A stretch of DNA of 64,000 nt, taken from NCBI RefSeq assembly GCF_013364235.1, contig NZ_CP054919.1, positions 5,240,267-5,304,266 of the forward strand, given 5' to 3'. The notes below the pieces were generated by a model that was given only the letters and a program-made list of their open reading frames with translations, had not been told where the DNA came from and searched no databases. Both the position numbers and the translations under genes were made by a program. The stretch comes from Kitasatospora sp. NA04385. GTDB taxonomy: Bacteria; Actinomycetota; Actinomycetes; Streptomycetales; Streptomycetaceae. Numbering within the stretch: position 1 is the stretch's first letter; each line of letters begins with the position of its first letter. Of the stretch, positions 1 through 9,306 are shown in pieces.

Positions 1-568
1 GGCCGGTCTCCCGGGTCAGCCGCAGCAGTTCCTCGCCGGTGCGGAAGGGGTGGCGCAGCACGGTGTCGTCGGGGACGACCCGGTCGGCGCCGATGGCGTC
101 CTCGTCGACCACGAAGCCGCCGCCGACCGAGTAGTAGGTCTTCTCCAGCAGCGTCTCGCCGGAGGCGTCGTACGCCCACAGGGCCATGCCGTTGGCGTGG
201 TACGGGAGCGCCTTGCGGCGGTGCAGGACGAGGTCGTGGTCCGGGTCGAAGGGGATCTCGTGGCGGCCGAGCAGGCTGAGCCGCTTCTCGGTGCGGATCC
301 GCTCGACGTCGAGGTCGGCGCGGTCGACGTCGACCGTGCGGGGGGAGTGGTTCTCCAGGCCGAGCAGGACGGCCTTGGGGGTGCCGTGGCCGTGGCCGGT
401 GGCGCCGAGCGAGCCGTACAGCTCGGCCCGGACGGTGGCGACCCGCTCCAGCAGGCCCTCCGAGTTCAGGCGGCGGGCGAACATCCGGGCCGCGCGCATC
501 GGGCCCACGGTGTGCGAGGAGGAGGGGCCGATGCCGATGGAGAAGAGGTCGAAGACGCTGATGGCCAC
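1..568 (-). CDS. sdaA: L-serine ammonia-lyase (dehydratase), N-terminal part
   Basis: Deaminates L-serine to pyruvate and ammonia in the cytoplasm. Only the first 189 codons lie in the window; the C-terminal domain, which carries the iron-sulfur cluster cysteines, is beyond base 1. The N-terminus shows the family hallmark GIGPSSSHTVGP within the first 25 residues, and the following beta domain reads without a break to the edge. The start is a GTG at 568 with an AAGGA ribosome site about 9 nt upstream. It is last in the minus-strand serine/glycine series gcvT-gcvH-glyA-sdaA, so the riboswitch upstream of gcvT may reach it if the hairpin at 639-678 is read through. One-domain (monofunctional) architecture is inferred, as the C-terminus is not visible. 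Confidence 0.93.
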   Translation of the reverse strand, partial: MAISVFDLFSIGIGPSSSHTVGPMRAARMFARRLNSEGLLERVATVRAELYGSLGATGHGHGTPKAVLLGLENHSPRTVDVDRADLDVERIRTEKRLSLLGRHEIPFDPDHDLVLHRRKALPYHANGMALWAYDASGETLLEKTYYSVGGGFVVDEDAIGADRVVPDDTVLRHPFRTGEELLRLTRETG

Positions 569-638
569 GGGGTGACGTCCTTGTCCGGTCTCGTGGTGGT
601 GCTGGGTCCCGTCTGGTGGACGGGGCGCGGCATGGGAC

Positions 639-678
639 GGGGCACCGCGCGCACGTCTTCCAGTGTGCGCGGTGCCCC
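639..678 (-). terminator. Stem-loop between glyA and sdaA
   Basis: Sixteen-base arms at 639-654 and 663-678 pair with a single G-T wobble around an 8-base loop. It lies 50 bases past the glyA stop and 70 bases before the sdaA start. There is no U tract on either side, as is usual for Streptomyces hairpin terminators, so it could equally be an mRNA-stabilising or attenuating hairpin that lowers sdaA expression relative to glyA. Confidence 0.7.
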
Positions 679-727
679 GGGAAAGCTCGGGTGGGCCGCC
701 GGTCGGGCGGCCGGACGAGCGGGGGTG

Positions 728-1996
<1,269 letters not shown>

Positions 1997-2014
1997 GAGT
2001 AAAAGGTCTCCCGG

Positions 2015-2389
2015 TCAGGCGCCGGTGAAGGCGGTGTAGCCGTCGGCGTCGAGCAGCTCGTCGGTCGCCTCGACCCGGACCTTGAACAGCCAACCGCCCT
2101 CGAAGGGCTCCGAGTTGACCAGGGCCGGCTCGTCGATGACCGCCTGGTTGACCTCGGTGACCTCGCCGGTGGCGGGGGAGAAGAGGTCGCTGACCGACTT
2201 GGTGGACTCAAGCTCGCCACAGGTCTCACCCGCGGTGACGGTGTCACCCACCGCCGGGAGCTGGACGTAGACGATGTCGCCGAGGGCGTCGGCCGCGTGC
2301 GCGGTGATGCCGACCGTCGACACCCCGTCCACGGCGGCGGTCAGCCACTCGTGCTCCTTGGTGTACTGCAGGTGCGTGGGGTTGCTCAT
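2015..2389 (-). CDS. gcvH: Glycine cleavage system H protein
   Basis: Lipoyl-carrier protein of the glycine cleavage complex, 124 aa, typical length. It shuttles the methylamine group from GcvP to GcvT on a lipoamide arm. The lipoylation site is visible as ESTKSVSD with the acceptor lysine at residue 64; the opening block KEHEWL is conserved. ATG start at 2389, about 100 bases downstream of the gcvT stop. No gcvP is present beside it; in Streptomyces gcvP usually lies elsewhere on the chromosome (recollection, not checked). Confidence 0.97.
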   Translation of the reverse strand: MSNPTHLQYTKEHEWLTAAVDGVSTVGITAHAADALGDIVYVQLPAVGDTVTAGETCGELESTKSVSDLFSPATGEVTEVNQAVIDEPALVNSEPFEGGWLFKVRVEATDELLDADGYTAFTGA

Positions 2390-2490
2390 GGCGTCATTCT
2401 CCAGGATCGCGGGAGGGGAGGGCGCGGCCGTCCGCTGGGCGGACGAACCGGAGGAGGACCGTTCGGGAGGGAACCGAGGGGGAGCGGCGG

Positions 2491-3609
2491 TCAGCGGGCG
2501 CGCTTGTAGAACGGCAGCGCGACGACCTCGACCGGCTCGGCCTTGCCGCGCACGTCCACCGCGACGGCGGTGCCGGGCTCGGCGTGCGCGGCGTCCACGT
2601 ACGCGATGGCGATCGGCCGGCCCAGCGTCGGGGACGGCGCGCCGGAGGTGATCCGGCCGATCACGGCGCCCGCGGCGTCCACCACGGAGTACTCGGCGCG
2701 CGGGACGCGCTTGCCCTCGGAGACCAGGCCGACCAGCTTGCGCGGCGGGTTGGATTCGGCCGCGGCGGCGGCCTCCTCCAGGGCCTTGCGGCCGACGAAG
2801 GCGCCGTCGTTGGTGGTCTTGTCGAAGCGCACCACCCGGCCCAGGCCCGCGTCGAACGGGGTCAGGTCGGTGGACAGCTCGTGCCCGTACAGCGGCATGC
2901 CGGCCTCCAGGCGCAGCGTGTCGCGGCAGGACAGGCCGCACGGGACCAGGCCCTCGGCGGTGCCGGCCCCGGTCAGCGCGGTCCACAGGTGCTCGGCGTC
3001 GGCGGGGGCGCAGAACACCTCGAAGCCGTCCTCGCCGGTGTAGCCGGTGCGGGCCAGCCAGACCTCGCGGTCGGCCACGGTGGCGGGCAGCAGGGCGTAG
3101 TACTTGAGGCCGGGCAGGTCGGCGTCGGTCAGCTTCGCCAGGATGCCGCCCGCCTCCGGGCCCTGGACGGCGAGCAGCGCGTAGGCGTCCCGGTCGTCGC
3201 GGACCACGGCGTCGAAGCCGGCCGCGCGCTCGGTCAGCGCGTCCAGCACCACCTGGGCGTTGGAGGCGTTGGCGACCACCAGGTACTCGTCCTCGGCGGT
3301 GCGGTAGACGATCAGGTCGTCCAGGATGCCGCCGTCCTCGCGGCAGATCATGGTGTAGCGGGCGCGCAGCACGCCCAGCGCCGAGATGAAGCCGACCAGC
3401 GCGTGGTCGAGCAGCTCGCCGGCCTGCGGGCCGGAGACGGTGATCTCGCCCATGTGCGAGAGGTCGAACAGGCCGGCCCGGGTGCGGACGGCGAGGTGCT
3501 CCTCGCGCTCGCTGCCGTAGCGCAGCGGCATGTCCCAGCCCGCGAAGTCGGTCATGGTGGCGCCGAGCGAACGGTGCAGCGCGTCGAGCGCGGTCAGGCG
3601 GAGGGACAC
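2491..3609 (-). CDS. gcvT: Glycine cleavage system aminomethyltransferase (T protein)
   Basis: Transfers the methylene group from aminomethyl-lipoyl GcvH to tetrahydrofolate and releases ammonia. 372 aa from GTG 3609, normal for the family. The start is chosen because the family begins near LRLTALDALHRSLGA and a GGGAG ribosome site sits 8 nt upstream; an in-frame upstream start at 3660 would run into the riboswitch. DLSHMGEI and the RTGYTGEDGFE block are conserved. First gene after the glycine riboswitch, hence expected to be induced by excess glycine. Confidence 0.97.
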   Translation of the reverse strand: MSLRLTALDALHRSLGATMTDFAGWDMPLRYGSEREEHLAVRTRAGLFDLSHMGEITVSGPQAGELLDHALVGFISALGVLRARYTMICREDGGILDDLIVYRTAEDEYLVVANASNAQVVLDALTERAAGFDAVVRDDRDAYALLAVQGPEAGGILAKLTDADLPGLKYYALLPATVADREVWLARTGYTGEDGFEVFCAPADAEHLWTALTGAGTAEGLVPCGLSCRDTLRLEAGMPLYGHELSTDLTPFDAGLGRVVRFDKTTNDGAFVGRKALEEAAAAAESNPPRKLVGLVSEGKRVPRAEYSVVDAAGAVIGRITSGAPSPTLGRPIAIAYVDAAHAEPGTAVAVDVRGKAEPVEVVALPFYKRAR

Positions 3610-3654
3610 GACGGGACTCCCGGGATCTGGAAACGGGCAGGCTGGGGCGAATCT

Positions 3655-3855
3655 CCCCATCTGTCGTCGAACCTGAGAGCTTCACCGCCTTCCAACAGGA
3701 TGGCGGCTTGCACCGTGGGTGGGCGCACGGCGCGGCCGTGTCCACTTTCCAGATCTGCCTCGCCCGGGCGGTAGGGGTGCCTGAGAGATTCCGGGGAGGA
3801 CTTGCTCCTTCGGCGCCGGTCGCGGCCCAGTGGGCCGTTCCGGCTCTCCCGCGCG
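3655..3855 (-). ncRNA. Tandem glycine riboswitch upstream of gcvT
   Basis: Read on the minus strand, two glycine-aptamer cores follow one another. The first opens with CGGGAGAGCC near 3850, has the GCCGAAGGAGCAA core near 3815-3800 and closes with CTCTCAGGCACC near 3785. The second has GGTGCAAGCC near 3710 and closes with AAGCTCTCAGG and CGACGACAG near 3680-3661. These are the conserved strings of the gcvT/glycine RNA family. The expression platform ends about 45 bases before the gcvT GTG. Such elements normally switch on glycine cleavage when glycine is high. Exact ends are approximate. Confidence 0.93.
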
Positions 3856-4004
3856 GGTTCGAGCGGCCGGTATGAAGTTTGACTTCGAGCGGGCCCATCA
3901 TGGCACGCCCGGGCCGCCCGCGGGAGAGGGGCCCGGCCACCGGCGCACCGGGGCGCCCCCGCGCGCCGCTAACCTGATCGCAACTGCTGACGTGGAGGGG
4001 CGAC

Positions 4005-4772
4005 ATGGGGTTCCCGCTGGGTGGGGTTCCGGAGGGCGGGGCCTGGCCGGCCAACGAACTGGAGCGGGTGCTGACGGCCGCGCTCGGCGACCCGGGGGCG
4101 ACCCCCCGGGTGATCGAGGTGCTGGCCCGCAGCCAGGTGTGGATCCCGCTGCCGTCCGGCACCGCGCCGGACGCCGAGGCGCTGGACCTGCCGACGCTGG
4201 AGCTGGCCGGCGCGCCGTACGTGCCGGTGTACTCCTCGCAGGAGCAGTACCTCCAGCACTGCCCGGGCATCCCGTTCGCGATCGCCCCGATGTGGGAGTT
4301 CGCCCGCGGGCTGCCGCTGGGCATCGGCATCGCGGTCAACCCGGAGGCGCCGGTGGGCATCCCGGTGCCGCCGGAGGGCGTGGGCGAGCTGCGGCGCGGG
4401 CCGCGCGGCGAGGAGTGGGAGGCGCAGGGGGTGACCGAGGGTGCCCGGGTGGCGCTCAAGGAGCCCGAGCCGCACCAGGAGCCGTTCGCCTTCCTGGCCG
4501 CCGCGACCGGCGAACTGGTGGCGCTGCCGGGCGTGCTGACGGCCCGTCGGGCGCTGGCCCGGGTGGAGGGCGAGCCGACCCTGCTGTACGTCGGCGTGCA
4601 GCTGGACCCGGCGGCCCCCGCCGACCCGGCCGAGGTCAACACCGCGCTGGGCCGGGCGCTCGGAACCGCGCCGCCGAGCTGGGGCGTCCACCTGGTGCTG
4701 CTCGACCTGGTCGCCGATCCGGTGGTGGACTGGCTGCTGGGGCGGGTACAGCCGTTCTACGTGCGCCCCTGA
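4005..4772 (+). CDS. SseB-family protein (first copy)
   Basis: 255 aa, cytoplasmic, no signal peptide or membrane segment. It matches the SseB family (enhanced serine sensitivity) in overall pattern: an N-terminal domain with VWIPLPSG and YVPVYSSQEQ blocks (residues about 40-85) and a C-terminal domain with LVALPGVLTARRAL and LLYVGVQLDP. The E. coli namesake is linked to serine sensitivity, and the biochemical role is unknown. Its position directly divergent from the glycine/serine operon fits a link to serine or glycine tolerance, but that is inference. ATG start with GGAGGGG 7 nt upstream; a TAACCT -10-like box lies at about 3969. Confidence 0.85.
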   Translation: MGFPLGGVPEGGAWPANELERVLTAALGDPGATPRVIEVLARSQVWIPLPSGTAPDAEALDLPTLELAGAPYVPVYSSQEQYLQHCPGIPFAIAPMWEFARGLPLGIGIAVNPEAPVGIPVPPEGVGELRRGPRGEEWEAQGVTEGARVALKEPEPHQEPFAFLAAATGELVALPGVLTARRALARVEGEPTLLYVGVQLDPAAPADPAEVNTALGRALGTAPPSWGVHLVLLDLVADPVVDWLLGRVQPFYVRP

Positions 4773-4915
4773 CGGCGGCTCCCCGCCGGACGGCCCGCCC
4801 GGCCCCGGCCGGCCGCGCACGGTACGGCGGCATGACGACCGTCGGGTGCTCCCCATAGGGTTGCCCCGGCACACCGGAGCGCGGTGGCGAGCGGACGAGA
4901 GAGTGGGGCGGCGAC

Positions 4916-5740
4916 GTGACGGGAGCAGCCGGCGACCCGGGGGCGGTCGAGCGCGCCCTCGCAGCGGTCGCACCGGAGCGCTGGGAGGCGTACGAGGGCC
5001 TGTTGCGCGCCCTGGCCGGCGGGCAGGTCTGGATGCTGCTGTGGCACGGCAGCCCCGGCAGCCCGGACGCCCAGTACGGGAACATGGACGTCGGCGGGCA
5101 CGGCTACGCGCCCTGCGCGACCTCCCCGGCCCAACTGGCGGCCAGCGGCTGGACGCGGGCCCACGAGGTGGTCTCCGGGCCGGAGATCGCCGCCGCGCTG
5201 TACCGCTCGCGCTGGGGCCTGTGGCTCGACCCGCACCGCCCCGGCGGCGGCGTCGGGGTGCCCTGGGCCGACCTGAGGCGGATCGCGCTCGGCCTGGACC
5301 GGCTGCCGGCCGGCCCGCTGCGGATCTCCGAACCCCCGGCCCCGGCCTCGCCGTTCTTCGCCGTGCTGGAGCAGCAGGCCGGCGAGGTGCGGCCGCTGCG
5401 CTCGCTGCGGCGGGCCTGGGTGCAGCCGGTGCTGGGCGAGGCGTACCTGGCGATCGGGCTGGACCTGTACGACGCCTCGCCGCCGTCCGTCGAGGCGGCC
5501 CGGGCGCTGGTGCAGCGGGCGGCCGCGCAGGCGCCCGAGGGGCCCGGGGTGTCCACCGTGATGATGGCCGACGAGTTCGACCCGGTGGCGATGTGGATGT
5601 GGGCCAACGCCCGCCCGTTCTTCGACCGGCACGGCGCCCCGCAGGGCCACCCGACCGGCTTCGGTCACGCAGCGCAACCGCCGTCCGGGCCCGCCCAGGG
5701 CTGGGGACAGCCCCAGTGGCCGGGTCGTCCGGGCGGTTGA
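4916..5740 (+). CDS. SseB-family protein (second copy)
   Basis: 274 aa from GTG 4916, weakly similar in layout to the preceding gene: WEAYEGLLRALAGGQVWMLLWHG near residues 23-46 and a C-terminal SseB-like half with RRAWVQPVLGEAYLAIGLDL. The last 30 residues are Gly/Pro/Gln-rich and look disordered. The pair sits in tandem with a 143-base gap and ends at a strong bidirectional terminator. Paired SseB genes beside gcvT recur in Streptomyces (recollection). Function unknown; a shared role in amino-acid stress is the simplest guess. Confidence 0.8.
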   Translation: MTGAAGDPGAVERALAAVAPERWEAYEGLLRALAGGQVWMLLWHGSPGSPDAQYGNMDVGGHGYAPCATSPAQLAASGWTRAHEVVSGPEIAAALYRSRWGLWLDPHRPGGGVGVPWADLRRIALGLDRLPAGPLRISEPPAPASPFFAVLEQQAGEVRPLRSLRRAWVQPVLGEAYLAIGLDLYDASPPSVEAARALVQRAAAQAPEGPGVSTVMMADEFDPVAMWMWANARPFFDRHGAPQGHPTGFGHAAQPPSGPAQGWGQPQWPGRPGG

Positions 5741-5762
5741 CCCTACCCTGACGCGCTGTCCG

Positions 5763-5804
5763 AAAACCCCCGCTCCGATCTTTCCCCCGGTCGGCGGGGG
5801 TTTT
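5763..5804. terminator. Bidirectional intrinsic terminator
   Basis: Perfect 11-base arms (AAAACCCCCGC at 5763-5773 and its complement at 5794-5804) followed by six T residues on the plus strand and preceded by four A residues, so it can work in both directions. It separates the SseB pair from the peptide-transporter operon. Confidence 0.92.
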
Positions 5805-6387
5805 TTGCCAGCTTTTGCCGACTCATGATCTACGCGCGAAACCCCAGGTGCCACCTGGCGTTTTCCCGCCAGTGGCGGGGTGTCGTCAGTGTTCCTCTTG
5901 ACGGACACGTAACAGCTGTGTGAAGAGCGATATGCGACCTGGGCGATCTTGCATGCTGACAGATCACAGTTAGGCATCCTTCGCGATCGAGGTCTTCCGC
6001 CCGGCGCTCCCCATGACGGAGAGTGCTGCGCAATGCGGAGCGCGGCGCCTTCGGCCGAAGGAGAGCGCGCCACCGCCGGCACCCGAACCGCACGGCACAC
6101 CGTTCCGTGCGGCATCCGGCCAGCCTGCTGTCCCCGGCTCCACCCGCTCGTGTCGTCAGCACCACCGCACTGCCTGCACCGAGACCGACTCGCACCGCAC
6201 GCACCGCACTTCGCACCACCGCTCCGTACGCGCCACCGCCCGCCCACCACGGCTCGGCGGTGTCCGGGGCAACCCGCACACCCGCAGCAGCACGGCACGC
6301 CGACACCACCGCACCTGCCCCAGCACCATCCGCACCGCACGCGACTCCGTAGACCGGCCACCGCCGGCGAGGGGGACGGAACGACTC
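5805..6387 (+). promoter_or_regulatory. Long C-rich leader and promoter region of the peptide-transporter operon
   Basis: No credible gene fits these 583 bases. Possible promoter elements are TTGCAT near 5950 followed by TAGGCAT, and a TTGACG at 5898 without a good -10; neither is secure. From about 6060 to 6350 the plus strand is strongly C-rich and G-poor, with repeated CACCGCAC-like strings. In a transcript this would be an unstructured C-rich stretch, the composition bound by Rho factor. The reading frame open through part of it (from 6013) has no ribosome site or conserved content, so the permease start was placed at 6388. Confidence 0.5.
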
Positions 6388-7386
6388 ATGACCACACCCA
6401 TCGACACCTCCGGCCCGGCGGCCGGCGAGCAGCCCGACGCTGCGTCAACTCCGGCTCCGGCCAAGCAGATCGAGGGCCGCTCGCCGGGGCGCATCGCCTG
6501 GAGCAGGCTCAAGCGCGACAAGGTCGCGCTGGCCGGCGGCGCCGTCGTGGTCCTGCTGGTGCTGGCGGCGGTCTTCGCCCCGGTGCTCACCGCACTGTTC
6601 GGGCACCCGGTCGGCGAGCCGCACCCGGACCAGATGAACCCCGACCTGGGCCTGCCCAAGGGCGCGTTCGGCGGCATCAGCGGCGACTTCCTGCTCGGGC
6701 TCGACCCGGTCTTCGGCCGCGACGTGTTCTCCCGGATCCTCTACGGCGCGCAGATCTCGCTGCTGGTGGCGCTCGGCGCGGCCGTGCTGTCGGTCTGCAT
6801 CGGCGTCGTGATGGGCGTCATGGCGGGCTACTTCGGCGGCTGGGTCGACTCGGTGATCAGCCGGATCATGGAGGTCCTGCTGGCCTTCCCGCAGCTGCTG
6901 TTCAGCATGGCGCTGATCTCGGTGATGCCGAACGCCGCCTTCGGGCTCTCCGACAAGTGGCTCCGGGTCGCCATCCTGGCGGTGGTCATCGGCTTCTTCG
7001 GCTGGCCCTACATCGGGCGCATCGTCCGCGGCCAGGCGATGTCCCTGCGCGAACGCGAGTTCGTGGACGCCGCCCGCAGCCTCGGCGCGGGCCGCGCCCA
7101 CATCCTGTTCCGCGAGCTCCTGCCCAACCTGGTGGCGCCGATCCTGGTCTACGCGACCCTGATCATCCCCACCAACATCCTGAACGAGGCGGCACTCAGC
7201 TTCCTCGGGGCCGGCGTCCGGCCGCCCACCCCGTCCTGGGGGCAGATGCTCTCGGACGCGGTCGGGATCTACCAGGCGGATCCCACCTACATGGTGATCC
7301 CCGGTCTCGCCATCTTCATCACCGTGCTCGCCTTCAACCTCTTCGGTGACGGCCTGCGTGACGCTCTCGACCCCAAGGGCAACTGA
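6388..7386 (+). CDS. Dipeptide/oligopeptide ABC transporter permease (DppC/OppC type)
   Basis: 332-aa inner-membrane permease of a peptide importer. After a 35-residue Pro/Ala-rich cytoplasmic lead (residues 1-35) comes the OppC-type N-terminal helix near SRLKRDKVALAGG and five more membrane segments. The EAA coupling loop is visible as DAARSLGAGRAHILFRELLPN-like sequence near residue 225. ATG start at 6388 preceded by GGGGGACGG. It unusually precedes its own binding protein: the order is permease C, binding protein, permease B, ATPase D, ATPase F. Confidence 0.95.
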   Translation: MTTPIDTSGPAAGEQPDAASTPAPAKQIEGRSPGRIAWSRLKRDKVALAGGAVVVLLVLAAVFAPVLTALFGHPVGEPHPDQMNPDLGLPKGAFGGISGDFLLGLDPVFGRDVFSRILYGAQISLLVALGAAVLSVCIGVVMGVMAGYFGGWVDSVISRIMEVLLAFPQLLFSMALISVMPNAAFGLSDKWLRVAILAVVIGFFGWPYIGRIVRGQAMSLREREFVDAARSLGAGRAHILFRELLPNLVAPILVYATLIIPTNILNEAALSFLGAGVRPPTPSWGQMLSDAVGIYQADPTYMVIPGLAIFITVLAFNLFGDGLRDALDPKGN

Positions 7387-7414
7387 GCCCGCAACTCTGG
7401 AGGTTCTCCAACCC

Positions 7415-9190
7415 ATGAAGCGAAACAGGACGCTCGCCGCGGCCGCCCTGGTGGCCGCCCTCGCCCTCACCACCGCGGCCTGCGGCGGGTCCAAGGGCGG
7501 CTCGGGGGGCGACAAGGCCGGTGCCACGAAGGGCGGTGCGGCCGGCTTCAACGCCGCGGCCGAGAAGGTGGTGAACCCGTCCGACAAGAAGGGCGGCACC
7601 CTCAACCTGTGGAGCAGCACCGACGTCGACTCGCTCGACCCCGGTCGCGCGTACTACGCCTCGGTGTGGAACTACGAGCGCTTCTACACCCGCACCCTGC
7701 TGGCCTACGACGGCAAGCCGGGCAAGGAAGGCCTGGAGCTGGTCCCCGACCTGGCCACCGCCAAGCCGGAGGTCTCCGCGGACGGGAAGACCTACACCTT
7801 CAAGCTGAAGCCCGGCCTGAAGTTCGAGGACGGCTCGGTCATCACCTCCAAGGACATCAAGTACGGCATCGAGCGGATCTTCGCCCAGGACGTCGTCTCG
7901 GGCGGTCCGACCTACCTGATCAACGAGCTGGACCAGGGCCAGGACTACAAGGGCCCCTACACCGACAGCGACCCGAACAAGCTCGGCCTCAAGTCGGTGC
8001 AGACCCCGGACGACACCACCATCGTCTTCACCCTGGCCAAGCCGAACTCGACCTTCCCGTACCTGCTGGCCATGGGCTCCGCCGCCCCCGTCCCGCAGAA
8101 GCTGGACACCGGCGCCACCTACGGCAGCAAGCCGGTCTCCTCCGGCCCGTACAAGTTCAAGTCGGTCGAGCCGGGCAAGGGCTACGAGCTGGTCCGCAAC
8201 GAGAACTGGGACCCGGCCTCGGACCCGTTCCGCAAGGCGCTGCCGGACGTCGTCAAGCTGACCATCACCACCAACGCCGACGACATGGACTCCCGCCTGC
8301 TGGCCAACACCATCGACCTCGACTGGGCCCAGACCGGCCTGTCGCAGGCCGCCCAGGTCAAGGTGCTCCAGGACCAGGCGCTCAAGGCCAACACCGACGA
8401 CCCGTACAACGGCTTCATCCGGTACGTCTCGATCGCGCCGTCGGTCGCCCCGTTCGACAACGTGCACTGCCGCAACGCGGTGCTGTACGCGGCCGACACC
8501 ACCGCCCTGCAGACCTCCCGCGGCGGCTCGGTCTCCGGCTCGGTGTACGGCTCGATGCTGCCCCCGAACATCCTCGGCTCCGACGACTACGACCCGTTCG
8601 GCCTGACCAAGGGCAAGCCGAACGTGGCCAAGGCCAAGGAGGAGCTGGCCGCCTGCGGCAAGCCGGACGGCTTCAGCACCACCATCGCGGTCCGCGGCAA
8701 CAAGGCCAAGGAGGTCAACTCCGCGGTGGCGCTGCAGAACGCGCTCAAGGCGGTCGGCATCACCGTCACCGTCGACCAGTACGACGGCAAGCTGATCTCC
8801 TCGGTCATCGGCTCGCCCGACGTGGTCAAGACCAAGGGCTACGGCCTGATCGTGATGGGCTGGGGCGCCGACTACCCGACCGGCTCCGGCTTCCTCCAGC
8901 CGCTGGTCGACGGCCGCTTCATCACCCAGAACGGCAACAACAACTACTCCGAGATCAACGACCCGGAGATCAACGGCTGGTTCGACCAGGCCGCCCAGGA
9001 GGCCGACCCGGCCAAGGCCGCCGACCTCTACAAGAAGATCAACCACAAGGTCGTCGACGGCGCCTACTACCTGCCGATCGTCGCCGACAAGGCCCTGAAC
9101 TGGCGCAACCCGCGCCTGACCAACGTCTACATCACCGACGCCTTCGGCGAGGTGGACTTCCAGGCGCTCGGCGTCTCCGACGGCAAGTGA
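7415..9190 (+). CDS. Peptide ABC transporter substrate-binding lipoprotein
   Basis: 591-aa extracellular solute-binding protein of family 5 (DppA/OppA). A signal peptide of about 22 residues ends in the lipobox TTAAC, with lipid-anchored Cys23, followed by a Gly/Lys/Ser linker. The SBP_bac_5 body begins near GGTLNLWSSTDVDSLDP. It captures peptides at the outer face of the membrane for the permease pair. ATG start with CTGGAGG 11 nt upstream and 28 bases after the preceding stop. A stable hairpin follows at 9238-9299, which may let this gene be expressed above the permease and ATPases. Confidence 0.95.
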   Translation: MKRNRTLAAAALVAALALTTAACGGSKGGSGGDKAGATKGGAAGFNAAAEKVVNPSDKKGGTLNLWSSTDVDSLDPGRAYYASVWNYERFYTRTLLAYDGKPGKEGLELVPDLATAKPEVSADGKTYTFKLKPGLKFEDGSVITSKDIKYGIERIFAQDVVSGGPTYLINELDQGQDYKGPYTDSDPNKLGLKSVQTPDDTTIVFTLAKPNSTFPYLLAMGSAAPVPQKLDTGATYGSKPVSSGPYKFKSVEPGKGYELVRNENWDPASDPFRKALPDVVKLTITTNADDMDSRLLANTIDLDWAQTGLSQAAQVKVLQDQALKANTDDPYNGFIRYVSIAPSVAPFDNVHCRNAVLYAADTTALQTSRGGSVSGSVYGSMLPPNILGSDDYDPFGLTKGKPNVAKAKEELAACGKPDGFSTTIAVRGNKAKEVNSAVALQNALKAVGITVTVDQYDGKLISSVIGSPDVVKTKGYGLIVMGWGADYPTGSGFLQPLVDGRFITQNGNNNYSEINDPEINGWFDQAAQEADPAKAADLYKKINHKVVDGAYYLPIVADKALNWRNPRLTNVYITDAFGEVDFQALGVSDGK

Positions 9191-9237
9191 CCTGGCCCGC
9201 CCCTTAGTTCGCACCGCTAGTCCGAAGGGCAGGTGAA

Positions 9238-9299
9238 GGCCCTGCCCGGGCCGGCCGCGGCACCCCCACCGGGGCGCCCGGCCGGCCCGCGGCAGGGCC
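9238..9299 (+). promoter_or_regulatory. Intercistronic hairpin between binding protein and permease B
   Basis: GGCCCTGCC (9238-9246) pairs with GGCAGGGCC (9291-9299), and an inner GGGCCGGCC pairs with GGCCGGCCC, giving two stacked 9-base helices. It ends only 7 bases before the GTG of the next gene. Such hairpins between binding-protein and permease genes commonly protect upstream mRNA or partly terminate transcription; which applies here is inference. Confidence 0.7.
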
Positions 9300-9306
9300 G
9301 ACCGCA

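Noticed and set aside
2015..4642. An 875-codon minus-strand frame ending in GcvH
   Set aside because: Its upstream part runs through gcvT in the wrong frame, the riboswitch and the antisense of sseB; only the last 124 codons (gcvH) are real.
6013..6387. N-terminal extension of the first permease to 6013
   Set aside because: The extra 125 residues come from the C-rich leader, lack conservation and have no ribosome site; ATG 6388 follows GGGGGACGG.
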